Source: Gymnopilus junonius
Lineage: Eukaryota > Basidiomycota > Agaricomycetes > Agaricales > Galerinaceae
NCBI GenBank assembly: GCA_015501075.1
Contig: JADNYJ010000078.1
Location: 62,001-126,000, forward strand
DNA: 64,000 nt
Direction: 5' to 3'
The first letter of the stretch is position 1; every line of letters starts with the position of its first letter. The position numbers were made by a program, and so were the translations under genes. A model generated the notes under the pieces. That model made no database searches. It saw only the letters and a program-made list of their open reading frames with translations, and was not told where the DNA came from. Shown one piece after another: positions 1 through 11,881 of the stretch.

Positions 1-715
1 CGCCCTGGGCGGCTCCTTGAAGGGTAGTGTGGGGCACAAGAGAGCTAAATCCTCCTCCAAGGAGCTTCCCAATGGTGTTGAGAACGTCATCAGAGATGCT
101 GTCGTAAGCCTCCGCCACATCTCGGCGGTTGTGGTTGAGATGAGCACCAGCCCCTTGAGTAGATCCCTGGAGGGCTGAGGCGGGCACTATGTTGCTCCAG
201 GCTGTTCCAATCAATTTTCCAAGAGCGCTGAGGACATCGTCAGAGATGCTGTCGTCGACCTCTGCCAAATCTCGGCGGTTGTGGTTGAGATGAGCACCAG
301 CGCCCTGGGCGGCTCCTTGAAGGGTAGTGTGGGGCACAAGAGAGCTAAATCCTCCTCCAAGGAGCTTCCCAATGGTGTTGAGAACGTCATCAGAGATGCT
401 GTCATCGACCTCCGCCACATCTCGGCGGTTGTGGTTGAGATGAGCACCAGCCCTTGAGCAGATCCCTGGAGGGCTGAAGCTGGCACTACGTTGCTCCAGG
501 CTGTTCCAATCAATTTTCCAAGAGCGCTGAGGACATCGTCAGAGATGCTGTCGTCGACCTCTGCCAAATCTCGGCGGTTGTGGTTGAGATGAACACCAGC
601 GCCTTGAGCCGACGCCTGAAGGACGTTATTGGGCACAGCGCCAGCCCAGGCTTCTCCTATGAGTTTTCCGAGAGTGCCGAGGACGTCATCGGAAATGCTG
701 TCGTCGGCCACAGCG
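1..715 (-). repeat. 150-bp coding tandem repeat with 300-bp higher-order unit
   Basis: Bases 1-300 and 301-599 are nearly identical, and each holds two diverged 150-bp sub-units. The higher-order period (300) above the basic period (150) shows recent duplication of a repeat pair. The second 300-mer is one base short near 451. The array continues beyond the left edge. Confidence 0.85.
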
Positions 716-792
716 TTGGTGGGAACTGGGGCAGCAACGGCCGATCCATAGAAGATGGCGAGAGTGACGAGAATGTTGAGTTGAAGCTTCAT
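1..792 (-). CDS. Secreted repeat protein with dibasic-spaced repeats, KEP-like; 3' part beyond window
   Basis: The start is the ATG at 792, which opens a signal peptide (MKLQLN, hydrophobic core ending GSAVAA). The longer in-frame reading begins with TTG and is rejected. The mature part is built of about 50-residue repeats of the form DDSISDDVLSALGKLIG, then a Gln/Ala/Gly-rich stretch and HLNHNRR. Each repeat carries one Arg-Arg pair (codons near 123-128, 273-278, 423-428, 572-577), a classic Kex2 cleavage context. The middle looks like an amphipathic helix. Spacing of the pairs is 150, 150 and 149 bases. The short unit has CCC near 451 where its sister unit has CCCC at 150-153, which shifts the frame. 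The gene runs off the left edge. By analogy with fungal Kex2-processed repeat proteins it may release several short secreted peptides. This is inferred from architecture; I recognise no named family. Confidence 0.6.
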
Positions 793-916
793 TTCTGTTT
801 TCTGCCTTATGATGGGTAGATAATATTTAGCATCCAATCTCGTGGAATGAGGAATAAAACTAAAAAAGGAACATACTCTTTGTACCTGGAAATTTTCACA
901 ATGTGAAGAGTAGTCA

Positions 917-1037
917 CTGAGGTTTAGGAAAAGAAATTTGTTAGGCGCTGTCTACCTAGGACTGACCAGCTTCGACTCACCCGATCCTTGGATGTTGGTG
1001 TCTGAGGCATCAACGAACTTGCAGGCCCTTTTTATAC
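917..1037 (-). promoter_or_regulatory. TATA box and 5'UTR intron of the repeat-protein gene
   Basis: On the minus strand a TATAAAAAG box lies at about 1036-1028. About 50 bases downstream is a GTGAGT donor (from 980) and a CTAAACCTCAG acceptor ending at 917, giving a 64-nt leader intron before the ATG at 792. The same arrangement is partly recognisable upstream of the second copy (4120-4260). Confidence 0.5.
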
Positions 1038-1099
1038 TCTGGAACAGATTGCGCCATGAGAACATGCATGCCTGTATTGGTGACGGTAACGGGCACTAA

Positions 1100-3343
1100 A
1101 AATTTTAGTATATGTTATTTAGTCTTTCATAAACCAGAATGTGGCGTAGAGACCCACCGACATAGTTTATGGACTCCAATTCATTCGTTAGTAAGTTGCT
1201 TGAAATCTATTTTTCTTTCTGCGCGTTAGAAGCAATATACAGAATAAATTGAGGCATTTCCCAATGAACCCGAATCCCTAGCACAATGTGTAGAAAAGAA
1301 GAGAGTGAGTGGCTTCGTATGTTGAATCCTTAGTATATTTTTCTGGACAATTGACATTTTATTCTTTGTAATCAGAAGGGTACCAACATGAAGCTCACCA
1401 GGTTTGCCGACTGCCAAGAATGTTCACCAGGGTGAGTATAGATTGATTTCGCGCACGACCTTCTCGACCCTATCGCAATTGCACTTCTTTCTGACGACAA
1501 CGCACAGAACGGGATCAAAAAGGCCAAGTCAGTTGTTGCTACGTAAATATTGACATTCAGAAGTCTGCCAGGGCTAGCATTAAACAAATGCTGGGCTTAC
1601 CTGGCCACTAGACTCCTCTGACACCCCCAGTGAATGGAGTAAGGATTGGATCCATTGGGTTCAGTTACAACTGACATGGCTGAGGCCGAGGGAGGATGCT
1701 TAGAGCTATTATAGTAACTCCCAATTTACATTTGAAAACGTCCAAAGAGGGAGTCGAAGGAGATTGTTGATGAAAGTACTTTGCAAGTGTTAAAAACGAG
1801 TCGCAGTTTGACGCGCCCGCAGCCGAGGCCCGCCATCTTTCTTACACCGCATGACGTCACTGTCTTCCTTTTCACTGTCAGCTTTTTTTTGGCTCTTTTA
1901 AATTCAACTATAAGGAGGCATGGCATGACACCTGGATGAAGCCAGCATTCAGAAAACGGCCATGGATTGTGATGTTTCTTAGAAACTAAAAAACTAAACA
2001 AAAGCATTGAAGCTCCTTTAGGCTTTGGCGTTGCTTTGGCGTTCATTCCACTCCATCGATATGACGTCAGTTGAACCGAGAAGAATGATCAACGCGCCAG
2101 CCCTCGCTCCCACTTTATCATCGCACACTGCCGCGGACTCTTGTTAATAGCAATTTCACTTAATCCAACTATAATCCGTCCTTGAGCCGAAGAAATGTAG
2201 TGGGCATGAGATATATTCTAGGCATCCGAGGAGAAGGTCTTGAAGGGGCTCTAGTAGTTGGCTAGGTCACGAAGGGTATAACATTGGTAAGAAGAATTAA
2301 TACCTGTGTTAGGCTGAAATCCATAGATCTATTCAAGACCTGCTGTCGACGATCCTGATTCCTGAATTCATATTCAGTTCATGAAGGAAGAGGAGCAAGT
2401 CAATTACTCTTCGGCGAAGCGAGAGAGTTGGTCGAAGAAATACATCACTACGGTCCCTATATCGATTTATGAATGACATGATATAAGAATCACAGTAATG
2501 GTTTCATACTCAAAATAATTGGCCTTGAAAGGATATATCAGATCCACAAGACTGAAATCAATGTTCTTCGATATGCCACAATCTCGTCCACGCTATGATC
2601 CTTTCAATTATTCATAAAATAAAGATAGGACTTCGTCGTGGTATTACTTAAAAGAAGACGTGGCTTATCCCAGAGACAAAGCATCAAAGGCGATGTATCG
2701 CTACTTTACGAGCTCATTGGACAGAACGCTGGACCACTGGATAAGAACACAGTCCGTTTGCGGCGAAACGGAAACGCCTTAGAGGATGTTGTGATCAGGG
2801 AATCTGGAGGAAGAACTGTCAAGTCAGTAAATATGACAGCCATGGTTTGAGCTCTAGTTTCTGCGATAAAGGTCCAACTCGGTTGCACCACGATGGAAGG
2901 CTTTCCAGAGCGGGGTTGGGGTCGTCTCGGAAGCCAGGACCTCTCGGTGCCCTGCTACTGTTCTTTTCCCCGCGGTCCCAAGCACAAGGATCCTGGTGCG
3001 GATGATAACATTGTTGTACCAAAAAAGGTTCCGAACCTGTCGATAGTTGGTCATAAGGAAACGAAGAGAGCAATGCATCAGCACGCCATATTTTACGAGT
3101 CTGGCTGTTGAAGTTGAACAAAATTGGCTTTGGTTGCCATTCGTTTGAATACCGGCAGTACAAACATTTTCATACTACTTGAGTAACACCATTTCCAATT
3201 GTATGGCTCACTTTAAATATCAAAAATCATCATTTACTTGTCCCGTCAGAAATGAACAAAATCTTACATTCCCAGTCTTGAGTTCGCGCCTTACACGAAC
3301 GCCTCCAGAGTAGAGGTAGGCACAATTCGAGGCCCTGGACCTC
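1100..3343. other. Intergenic; upstream part of duplicated segment, no convincing gene
   Basis: Several short open frames occur on both strands (for example 2638-2850 plus and 2819-3163 minus), but none shows a domain, good splice signals or a credible start. Up to about 2335 the sequence aligns with the downstream copy ending near 5480; 2336-3343 is unique. Confidence 0.5.
1852..2069. promoter_or_regulatory. Two CRE-like TGACGTCA palindromes
   Basis: Perfect TGACGTCA (ATF/CREB-type bZIP site) occurs at 1852-1859 and again at 2062-2069, about 1.1-1.3 kb upstream of the repeat-protein gene. The first has an equivalent in the duplicated segment at 4973-4980. Function is inferred from the motif and its retention. 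Confidence 0.35.
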
Positions 3344-4006
3344 TCAGGATGAAATTTTCGAGGGCATCAAGTGGTCCTCGGAGATCCTGACACCGGCACC
3401 AGCTACATCACGAGAGCTGATATTACCACCGGCCTCGAGGGACGCAACGCTGGTCAAGATCATTCCGACGAGTTTTCCAACGGCGTCAATAATATCCTCA
3501 GGGGTACTGACGTCTACCTCTGCCACATCTCGAGAATTGATATTACCACTGGCTTTGAGGGACGCAGCACTGTTCAAGATCGTTCCGACGAGTGATCCAA
3601 CAGCATCAATGATACTCTCAAAACGCTAGCGTCGGCCTCTGCCACATCCCGACAGTTATGATTGAGATGAGCACCAGCACCTTGAGCAGCACCCTGGAGG
3701 GCAGCGTGGGGTACGAGGTTGCTGAATCCTTCTCCGATGAGTTTTCCAAGGACATCATCTGAAATGCTAGCGTCAGCCTCTGTTACACCTCGGCGGTGGT
3801 TGAGATGAGCACCGCCGCCTTGAGCCGACCCTGAAGGACGCTGTGAGGCACTGCACCGGCCCAGACCGTTCCAATCAATTTTCCAAGGGTGCCAAGCAGG
3901 TCATCGGAAATACTGTCGTCGGCCATAGCATTGGTGGGGACTGGTGCACAACCGCCGATCCGTAGAGGACGGCTAGAGTGATGAAAATGTTGAGTTGGAG
4001 GTTCAT
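3344..4006 (-). pseudogene. Decayed second copy of the secreted repeat-protein gene
   Basis: The ATG at 4006 opens a signal peptide very like copy 1 (MNLQLN, ending YGSAVV). Immediately afterwards the frame shifts: the residues matching copy 1 (APVPTNA, then DDSISDD) lie in another frame, as if one base were missing near 3945. Further downstream the frame is broken again. About 3344-3577 still reads as two repeats with EDIIDAVGKLVG cores, but the Arg-Arg of copy 1 has become Ser-Arg (NSRD, SSRD), so the processing sites are weakened or lost. Only the first and last parts keep recognisable repeat sequence. It is a paralogue on a tandem segmental duplication and probably non-functional. Confidence 0.65.
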
Positions 4007-4972
4007 TGTTGTTTTCTGAGTCATGGTGGGTAGATAATATTTAGCATCTAACTTCCTGGAATAAGGAATAAAAAATACTGAAGAAGACACGTACTATTTC
4101 TCCCTGAACGTTTTACGAGGTAAAGAGGTAGTCACTGAGGTGAAGGAAAAAAAGTAATGAAGTGGATATTTGCCTAGGACTGATAGACTTCGACCCACCC
4201 GATCCTTGGATGTTGGTGTCTGAGGTTTCAAGATGAACTTTCAGGCCCTCTTTACACTCTTGCATGAGAACGAACATGTTTGCATTGGCGATGGCTACGG
4301 GCACTAAAAGCTTCAGTATGTGTTTGTCTTCATAGAATCAGCATATGGCGCAGTAACCCAGAGACAAGGTTTATGACTGCAGTCCATTCATTACTTGAAA
4401 TCTTTCTTTCTTTCTGAGTGTTAGAAGCAGTATACTGAACCAGCAAAGTAAAGTTTCCCAATGGCCCCGAATTCCCAGCACAATCAGAAAGAAGAAAGTG
4501 AGTGGCCGCAAATTGCACAGTGCCGAACACTTTAGATTCAACGTTAAATGACCGTGATTAAAATGAGAACCACAATGAAGCTCACCAAATTTACCAATTG
4601 CGAGGATCGTTCACCATCCGGAGTATAGAATGATTCCACGTACGACCTTCTCGACCATACCGTAATTGCACTTCCTTCTGGCGATAACGCACAGAACGAG
4701 ATAGAAAAGATCAAGCGACTTATTCCAACCCAAATATCGACATTCAGATAGCCGTAAGAACCTTGTACTAGCCAAACACTGTGCGCTCGCCAGTTCTTTA
4801 GACTGCCATGGTGAATGAACTTGAAGCTTGAAGTATTGGATTGGTCCAGACTTCAGTTACGTAGAGGATGCTGTTTTAGATGGAGGATGGAACTGTGAGC
4901 TCTCAGTTTACATTTGACAGCGTCCAGGATGTAAACAAGCGCAGAAAGGTTGCTGGCGAAGAAAATATTGCA

Positions 4973-4980
4973 TGACGTCA
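4973..4980. promoter_or_regulatory. CRE-like TGACGTCA palindrome, second copy
   Basis: Perfect palindrome at the position equivalent to 1852-1859 in the first copy. It is retained although the downstream coding region has decayed. Confidence 0.3.
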
Positions 4981-5711
4981 CCCATTCCACGTGACTTGTG
5001 TCTTCAAGAATCAACTTGACTCTTCACTGCCACCAGCCTTTTTACTGGGTTGAAATCCTCTTAGTAACTATAGTCTTTTGACACCTCAAAGCCAGAATTC
5101 GAAAAATAGCCATGAACCAGGGCATCTTCCAGGAACTAAACAAAAGCATTGAAGCTTTGGCACTCGTTCATTCTACTCACTCCAGGACTCCAGAAGACTG
5201 ATCAGCGCGCCACACCTTGTTCCCACTTTATCGTCGCACACCCCGCCTCAGACTGACCTTGTTATGTAATATTTATGGAGCTGTATTCCATGCTGAAGCC
5301 GAAGGAGTGCAGTGGAGATGAGAATATTCTCACACCTTCCAGCCCGAGAAGGCTGAAGGCATCTAGTTGCCAGTGGGCTACCTCATGAATGATGAAGGAC
5401 TGCAGCGCATGATATTTTATCATCTATGACTCGGATGAGGAATAATTAATACTTGCTTAGGCTGATGACCATAGATGTCTGAGTGGAGCAGCTTGAAGCA
5501 AATTTTAATCTCATTTTAACCTTCTGCGAGCTTCCGCCGCGCATATACTCAACTGGTATTGCATCCTACTTCGATGCACAAAATGACACCTACGAAATGT
5601 AAAAATTGACCGAAAACAATATGTTATATAAGTATGTATGTATGTGTATGTAAATAATACGCCACCCGACCACAACAGCAGTCCATTCCCTTCCCTCAGA
5701 TACTTCCCAAC

Positions 5712-8627
5712 TTATCCCCTAACAACACCAACAGTAACCTCCGGCACACCCGGCCCATCCTCACCCATCTCCTTCACATCCCTCAAATTCACACTCCCTC
5801 CCGTTCCTCCTCCTCCTGCCCCTCCATACCCAGAGATGATAGCACTCACACACCGCTCCCACGCCCACCTCGTAAGCTTGAGCACATCCTCGTCGCCTAA
5901 ACCTTCACGGACGTGTAGCTCGAGGGTGATCACTAGCGACGCGGATGCAGAGGGTAGTGAGGAGGAGCTTTTGGACGAGGCGGATGAGGAAAGAGGAAGA
6001 GGCGATGCGTAGCTGGGTGTGAGCTGCCATATATGCGGTGCTGGGAGGTGCAGGACGTGTGGATGTCGTTCGACCTTTGTAGTACAAAAAAAGTAATCAG
6101 AAAAATTAATATAATATAATATAAATATAAAAGCAATTCACCTCCGCATAGCCCTCAAAAATGCCTCCATCTTTCCATTCGCCAGGCCTCTCGACGGTGA
6201 CGTCTGCAACAACACAGCACCAAGCACTACACACGCACGGTAAGCCACTTGGAATGTCACCAGAGCGATGAGCGATGCGAGAACGAGGTCGGCTGAGCGG
6301 TGCTGGGCCCTGTTTGGTAACAAAAACAAAGAGAAAAAGATGGAAAGAGAATCAGCACCCATGCATCAGATAAAACTACGGAACAACATACGGCGGCAGG
6401 ACCAACGCAATTCCTACAATTCCCGCACAGAAGAGCAGCGGGCTCGCCACGAATGGGTTGGATACTAACAGCCCTAACCGGGTCGTCGGAGGGGCGTCTT
6501 GCAGGTGGTGATTTCTTGACGGGGACCATATTGAGCGAAGGAGGGTGGGGATAGAAGGGATTCTGTTGCCGGCGACTATGAAAGGAACGAAGAAAAAAAG
6601 AAGGGCTGTGTTAGAAGAAGGAAGACGGAAGAGAAGGAGGAAGGGAAAGACGTACTGTGCACAATCTTGGTATTATTCTCGAATATCAAAGCAGTTGCGA
6701 AAAGCGAAACGAAAGTGATAAAAGTCATAAAGATAGGAAAATCAATGCTATATCCCACCGGGAAAAATTAGTAACCCGCTTTGACCAAACTATAACAGAA
6801 AAAAAAACTTGCCCAAATCCCTCCTCCTCGTCTCCATGATGATGATGATGCCCCTGGCCCTCGCCAGCACTCAGCAGGACATGTTCCACCGTCTCCTTGC
6901 AAACGTACACGGATGAGAAGAGCAGATAGACAGCTTGTGCGAACATCAATACTGTCTCCAGACGGCCGTTCCTACAAGATTGAGAAAGGAACTCGAGGTC
7001 AGCTTATAACACAACCACGAAAGCAAGAAGAAATTCACCCATAAGGTCTCCTTATTTTCTCCCTCTCTTTCATCATCCCCGGCCCCGACCTCGACCCAGC
7101 TGCCAGCCATCCAGGCACGACACCCGCCAACGCCACCCCAAACGCATCAAACACGATCCAGTACCCCAGACCTGTACACGCCAACGAGCCCACCTGCTGG
7201 CCCGTCACCCACAGCCACGCGCCGAGGGTGAATTGGGCTAGGGACACAGTCAATGCACCTGGTGAGATGCGTGGGTCTGCTGAGGGGTGAGGGTGAGTAT
7301 GGTGAGGGTGAGCATGACCATTCATAGTCAAAGGTGAAGGAACAGGTGAGGGCACAGCGGACCCAGACCCAGACCCAGGTCCGAACCCAAAGCTGGTCTT
7401 GGAAGGCGCGGCAGAGTCGGGTGGGATAGCTGATATCGGACCCCATGGCGAAACGGGGATTGGCGTGGGCAGGGTATGTAGCTCCTCTTCTCTGCTGTTC
7501 AAAGCACCGTTGGTGCCCGGTTCGAGGAAGGAGAAGAAGTTGTGTGAGAGGGAATGTTTGTGGTGGTGGCCTCTCTTCTTTGAAGTGGAGGTCGTAGAAG
7601 TCGCGGAAGTGGAGGAGGATGTTGAAGAGCCAGATAAGGATAAGGACATGGGTGGTGCAGTTAGCATACTTTCCATATTACCATCGCCATCGCTATCGGG
7701 CATGGGTACACCTGGTGGCGGCCGAGCACCGAAGGTGAATCCCTGCCCAAGGGGCGTTATAGGGCTATGACCATGACTGGAATTTCTCCGCATGTCTCTG
7801 CCAGGAATGCTGACGCTCGATCCAGCTGCGGGGATGACTTGGGCTTCAACCTCGTCGTTGCTGGTTGGGATTGTAATTTCCTGTCCTCCCTCCGGATCGC
7901 CATCTTCCGAGATGGTGCGATGTGAGAGTGATTCTGGGCGGGGAAAAAAGACGGAAAGGTTACGGGAATGCATCCTCGAGTGCCGCCGGGCGTGTTTGGC
8001 TGCAGTTGATGCTGATGCTTGAGGAGAGTGCACTTGTGCTTCACCGTTCTGATTCATGTTCTGGTTGGGATTCTGGAGGTTCTCAGGAGCAGACTGAGAT
8101 GGTGAAAGATAGGGTGGTAAGGCCGAATTAGGTGGTGAACCAGAGGATGACATGGACGAAGGTGGAAAGGAAGAAGAGAGCGGCGAAGGCAAGGCAGGGG
8201 AGAAAGGAGTGGAGATGGACCTCGTTCGTGAATGCCCATTCATCATCTGAGGTGGCCCCATTGTACCCGAAAACGTGGACCTGAAAGGAGATGTAATTGG
8301 CATCGGATGTCCATGTCCATTCAATTGTCTAGGTGGCATTGACATTGGTTGGAAATTCGTTCGGAAAGGGCTTGGGCTAGGACTGGACGGAGGCGGGAGG
8401 GTATTTGGTGATGAAGGTGTCCTGCTGTGCCCATACTGACTCTGGAGTGGTGCAGAGTGAACGCGATTACGCGGCGGGGGTGCTAGTGTCACGGACGGAA
8501 GATCATGTTGTTCTGGGACTGTCAGGGTGACTTCTACATTGGAAGGCTGGCTGATGGGGGTAGAGTTAATTTCGTCTTCATCTTTGCTTGATTTTCTTCG
8601 GTGGATTTGCTGTGTCTGAACAGACAT
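5712..8627 (-). CDS. CDF-family zinc transporter, Zrg17-like
   Basis: Six exons: 8627-7039, 6971-6813, 6747-6656, 6575-6392, 6309-6142, 6074-5712, about 851 residues. A Ser/Pro-rich disordered region of about 450 residues precedes the cation-diffusion-facilitator domain: two membrane segments (VSLAQFTLGAWLWV; LGYWIVFDAFGVAL), then YGNGRLETVLMFAQAVYLLF, a His-rich loop (HHHHHGDEEEG), a segment from IDFPIFMTF, two more hydrophobic segments, and a cytosolic C-terminal domain (HPHVLHLPAPHIWQL). The membrane segments show single acidic residues rather than paired metal sites, as expected for Zrg17-type partners that work with a Cis4/Msc2-type subunit in secretory-pathway zinc supply. Start: a stop precedes the ATG at 8627 in frame. 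Intron 2 (6812-6748) is GC-AG. At the exon 5/6 join the frame is off by one base (CGGAG near 6146-6142), consistent with one missing G. Confidence 0.8.
6748..6812 (-). other. GC-AG intron in the zinc transporter gene
   Basis: The donor GCAAGT is the consensus for GC-AG introns, a TACTAAT branch-point-like sequence follows and the acceptor is ATATAG. Only this choice joins GGATTTGG to CATTGATTTT in frame (EGFG then IDFP). The alternative GT donor two bases later gives an immediate stop. Confidence 0.7.
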
Positions 8628-8930
8628 GGGTCGATGATCAAAGTCGCTACAAATCAAACAACATTTGAGTTTGCAAGAGCTCAGTAAGTACTAGCACATG
8701 AGACTCACGGATTAGTGAGTGACTAAGACGCCTCGAGGCAATAACATGAGTTATGCAATATCTAAATCTTCCAAGATGATAAGCCTCCCCATCGACAATC
8801 AAGTTGGCAGACCCTGCACCTTTGATGAGCTGGCTCCGGTACCACCCAAGCAGACCCACGAATCCTAGCTAGATAAGCACCAAAAGAAGGGGCGGTTATA
8901 AGGAGCGAAGATCTGCACGCTAGCAGCGAT
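8628..8930 (-). promoter_or_regulatory. Leader and promoter region of the zinc transporter gene
   Basis: A 62-nt intron (8708-8647, GTGAGT donor, TTTGTAG acceptor) lies in the 5' leader. A stop codon just upstream in the joined frame makes the 8627 ATG the first usable start. No clear TATA box was seen. Confidence 0.45.
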
Positions 8931-9280
8931 GTCAAAGCTGTTCTCGACAGTGACAACGGACGGTATCAACTTGCTGAGAGCGTTGAGCAACAGTGAACAT
9001 GCCATCCATGGCCAATCATTCCGGCCCTATGCAATCCGTGATTCAGCCGGCCCGCCATTTCCGACGTCCAACTCTCTTTCTCGATTCCAATTGCAATTTC
9101 GCTTTCACTTTGACCAAGTTTTGACCACTTTTTGAAAATTTCTCATTGTCTACTTGGAACCACCGCCATTACCACCAGGCAGGCCTATTCCTGGAAAATT
9201 TGATGTATTTTTGACAAGATATTCCACTCCAACCTTCTCCTTTTTTCTTGCCATTCTGCTTCAATTCTACTTCCTCTCGC
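8931..9280. other. CpG-normal intergenic flank; nothing convincing
   Basis: A 68-codon plus-strand open frame from 8929 has no domain and no splice context. The last CpGs before the depleted block lie at about 9165-9275. Confidence 0.4.
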
Positions 9281-11109
9281 AGTCCCATTAATAGATCTTC
9301 ATCTTTACATCATCAAATCCAGCTTTCTTTCCATTGTTCACTTTTACTGGCACTTATAATTGTACCCATACACCCTTGCACACAATGTGCACCATCCCCT
9401 CCCTATTCCATGTTCTTGCTAAAATGATGAACCTGCAAGCCTTGTCTAAAGGTGAGTGTGTTACAAGTAATACAACATCACATGATTGTGCACACTCAAA
9501 ACAAAGTCCCCATTGGTGTCTAATGGAATAAAGTGGAGGGTGCCATATATTCCTGTACCCACATTGTGAGAGAATTCTTTTTACTAGTTTGTGAAAGCCT
9601 CCCATTAGTAAGAATCTATCCCTTCCACTCAACTGAGAGAAAGTTCACAGTGCTAGAGGGGTGAGGCATTCTGGTAGACACAGAAGGTTGTCAGATTTTG
9701 TTGGACCAAGTTACAGTTTATTGAAATATCCTCAAGAATACTATGTGTGCTGCTACCAAGGAAGTCAAACTAATTTGAGTCCCTTAAAATCATTTTTCCA
9801 GGTGCAGGTGGACAATTAACAGTATAGTATTAGGGGTGAGATAAGATAGTTTGGTGTGCAATACAAAAATTATACAACTCCTGTGGTAGTAATTCATTGC
9901 CAAGAAGAGAATATTAATGACATTGTTACAAATGCAGCCACAGGGTGTTGCAGGGTGTTTATAATAAAGAGTTGGCAGCCAACATCTGGTGATTTCAAGG
10001 AGAAATAAAACAGAAAGACATTGGTGAGATGCCCAGGATACATGAATTATGGGGCAATATAATAGACTAGCCATCAGGGACAGGAGGGTCAGAAAAACAG
10101 GATTTGAAGAATACTTGGGCACAAAAGAATTGTCAAAAGTCCCAAGATCTAGGATTTGCAAGGCATTTCAGAAATTAGGAAACAGAGAGACTGGGGACAT
10201 AGCAGAGTGCTCAGTGGTGCAAAAAACAAAATAAGTCCCATCCCAACTAGCAGTATTGTCAATGGAAAAGATACATATAATGGGTTTTCTACTAAAATCA
10301 GGTTACTCCTGGCTGTCAAGATCCCAGGCTGGTTATTAAAGAAAAAGGATAACCCAGGGAGAGAAAAATGTCCAATCACCAAGTAAATCCTGATGGAACA
10401 TCTATCAACCTCTTGAACAGTTACTGCATGCCCTGGGCTTAGGAGTCAATTCATAAATTTGAGTTGGGCTGCTGCAATGATTTGAGCAAGCTTGGAGATG
10501 ACCCCAAAGTCTACCACATTTAGAACACTTGAACATCTGAATGGTGCACATCATTTGAGATGGCTATTTTGATAAAATCTTTACCTTCTTCAACTCTATT
10601 TATTAGAGCATAAGAGCACTTGCTGGAACTGATACTCACAAAATAACATCTGAGACAAGTCATTGGACTAAATGTCCTGTACCAATATTTTTCCTGATGA
10701 GACTTCAGAAAGTTTCAATCATTGTTGTAATGGTGAAGACAAGTACCTATTTATTTTCTGGGTGTTGTACTCTTACTCACATGGATTCACAGACATCCTC
10801 TGTATCCATTTCCCATCTTTACACTTACTTGAACACCCCAGTACAACTTCAGTGGTTTTATTCTGCTCTATTTACTTAAGGCATAAGGTTCATAGCATGC
10901 TTGCTACAAAAATTTACTATGGCTTGGGCTCTTGTACACAAATTGATTTGGTAATTGGTGAATCCACAATTTACAATGTAAAACATATTATGCAATGAAT
11001 GAATGATATCATCTTTGGGAGTCCAACTAAGATTGTTTGCTACCCTTTGAAATTTGAAAAGTGACCCAATTTTTTCTAAACCTCTGTATCACCACTACTT
11101 GTGGTGTGT
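9281..11109. other. CpG-depleted DNA without recognisable gene
   Basis: Only short open frames of low-complexity composition on both strands. No domain, terminal repeat or target-site duplication was recognised. Confidence 0.4.
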
Positions 11110-11881
11110 TCATCCATCACAGCTCTCACTAGAATGAACACAAACCCAGTTCAGAATCCTGGACACTGCCTCCCAAAGATACAAAAACACCATTGTGATG
11201 GCCAGCACAATCACAGGAAAAATAATTGGCATTCCCACCCCTAAAATTGTTTCCCTGAGTGCACCTGCACAGGATGCATGGACAATGTCAATGTCACCCA
11301 GGTTAACTTTTTTGGCTAAAAGGATGGAACTTCCAATGGCACCAATAAGGGTGGAGACTACCACTGTTAGTGGAATTGCAATAAACTTTGACCTGGGGAG
11401 ATCCTCATCAAAACCAAGCAACTTCAGAAAAATTACAAAGATAATGCATGCAAAAATGCTGCCTGTCACACCAATGGCAGCTGCAGATGCATTGTTTGTG
11501 TAATGTTCCAGATGGGTTTGAAGGATTGTGTTTCCCATCAACCTAAGAGGATTGTCAGATCCACCTTCAGAATTCCTAGGGATAGATGAACATAACAATT
11601 GCACCATTCACCATTGTGCCTCCCAAAAAAAGGCCAATCATAAGCCTATGAAATTGTTATAAACCCATAAAATGTAGGAAAATGGACATTGCTTATGCTA
11701 ATAAAAGTACAATGCCAATTTCCCCTGGGATAACATACATGAAAGTGATCCAGAAGATGTGAAGCAAGTATAGCATCCCAGAAGCAAACCCCCACATCAC
11801 ATAATTAAGCTGTCTGGATGGGCTTGGTGGTTGCAGTGTAGCAGCTGGTTGAACAGGCATTGGGGAGCTTCTGAGATTCAT
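11110..11881 (-). pseudogene. Multi-pass membrane protein remnant, family unknown
   Basis: Two open pieces on the minus strand. The first starts with the ATG at 11881 (MNLRSSPMPV, Pro-rich, then hydrophobic segments YVMWGFASGMLYLLHIFWI and YVIPGEIGIVLLL). The second (11607-11110) carries three more hydrophobic stretches (IFACIIFVIFLKLLGF; IPLTVVVSTLIGAIGSSILL; IIFPVIVLAITMVFLYLW). A splice join between them is not clear: a stretch like GLFLGGTMVNGAIVMFIYP lies in another frame, so either an intron plus a frameshift or decay separates them. Five or six membrane helices in total. No family recognised. It lies in CpG-depleted DNA and is probably inactive, or part of an old mobile element. Confidence 0.35.

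Larger units (their letters stand above)
3344..5480. repeat. Second copy of a ~2.1-kb tandem segmental duplication (first copy ~200-2335)
   Basis: Blocks repeat in the same order and orientation: signal-peptide exon (792 versus 4006), leader intron (917-980 versus about 4134-4200), a GATCCTTGGATGTTGGTGTC block (983 versus 4201), the CRE-like site (1852 versus 4973), GCGCGCCA-CCCACTTTATC (about 2090 versus 5205), and TTAGGCTGA-CCATAGAT near 2310 and 5457. Divergence is substantial, with many indels. Confidence 0.7.

Noticed and set aside
580..819. Plus-strand open frame across the repeat-protein gene
   Set aside because: Antisense shadow of the signal peptide and first repeats; no independent signals.
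7399..8131. Plus-strand frames opposite the zinc transporter N-terminal region
   Set aside because: Products of Ser/Pro-rich composition read in reverse; no start context or domain.
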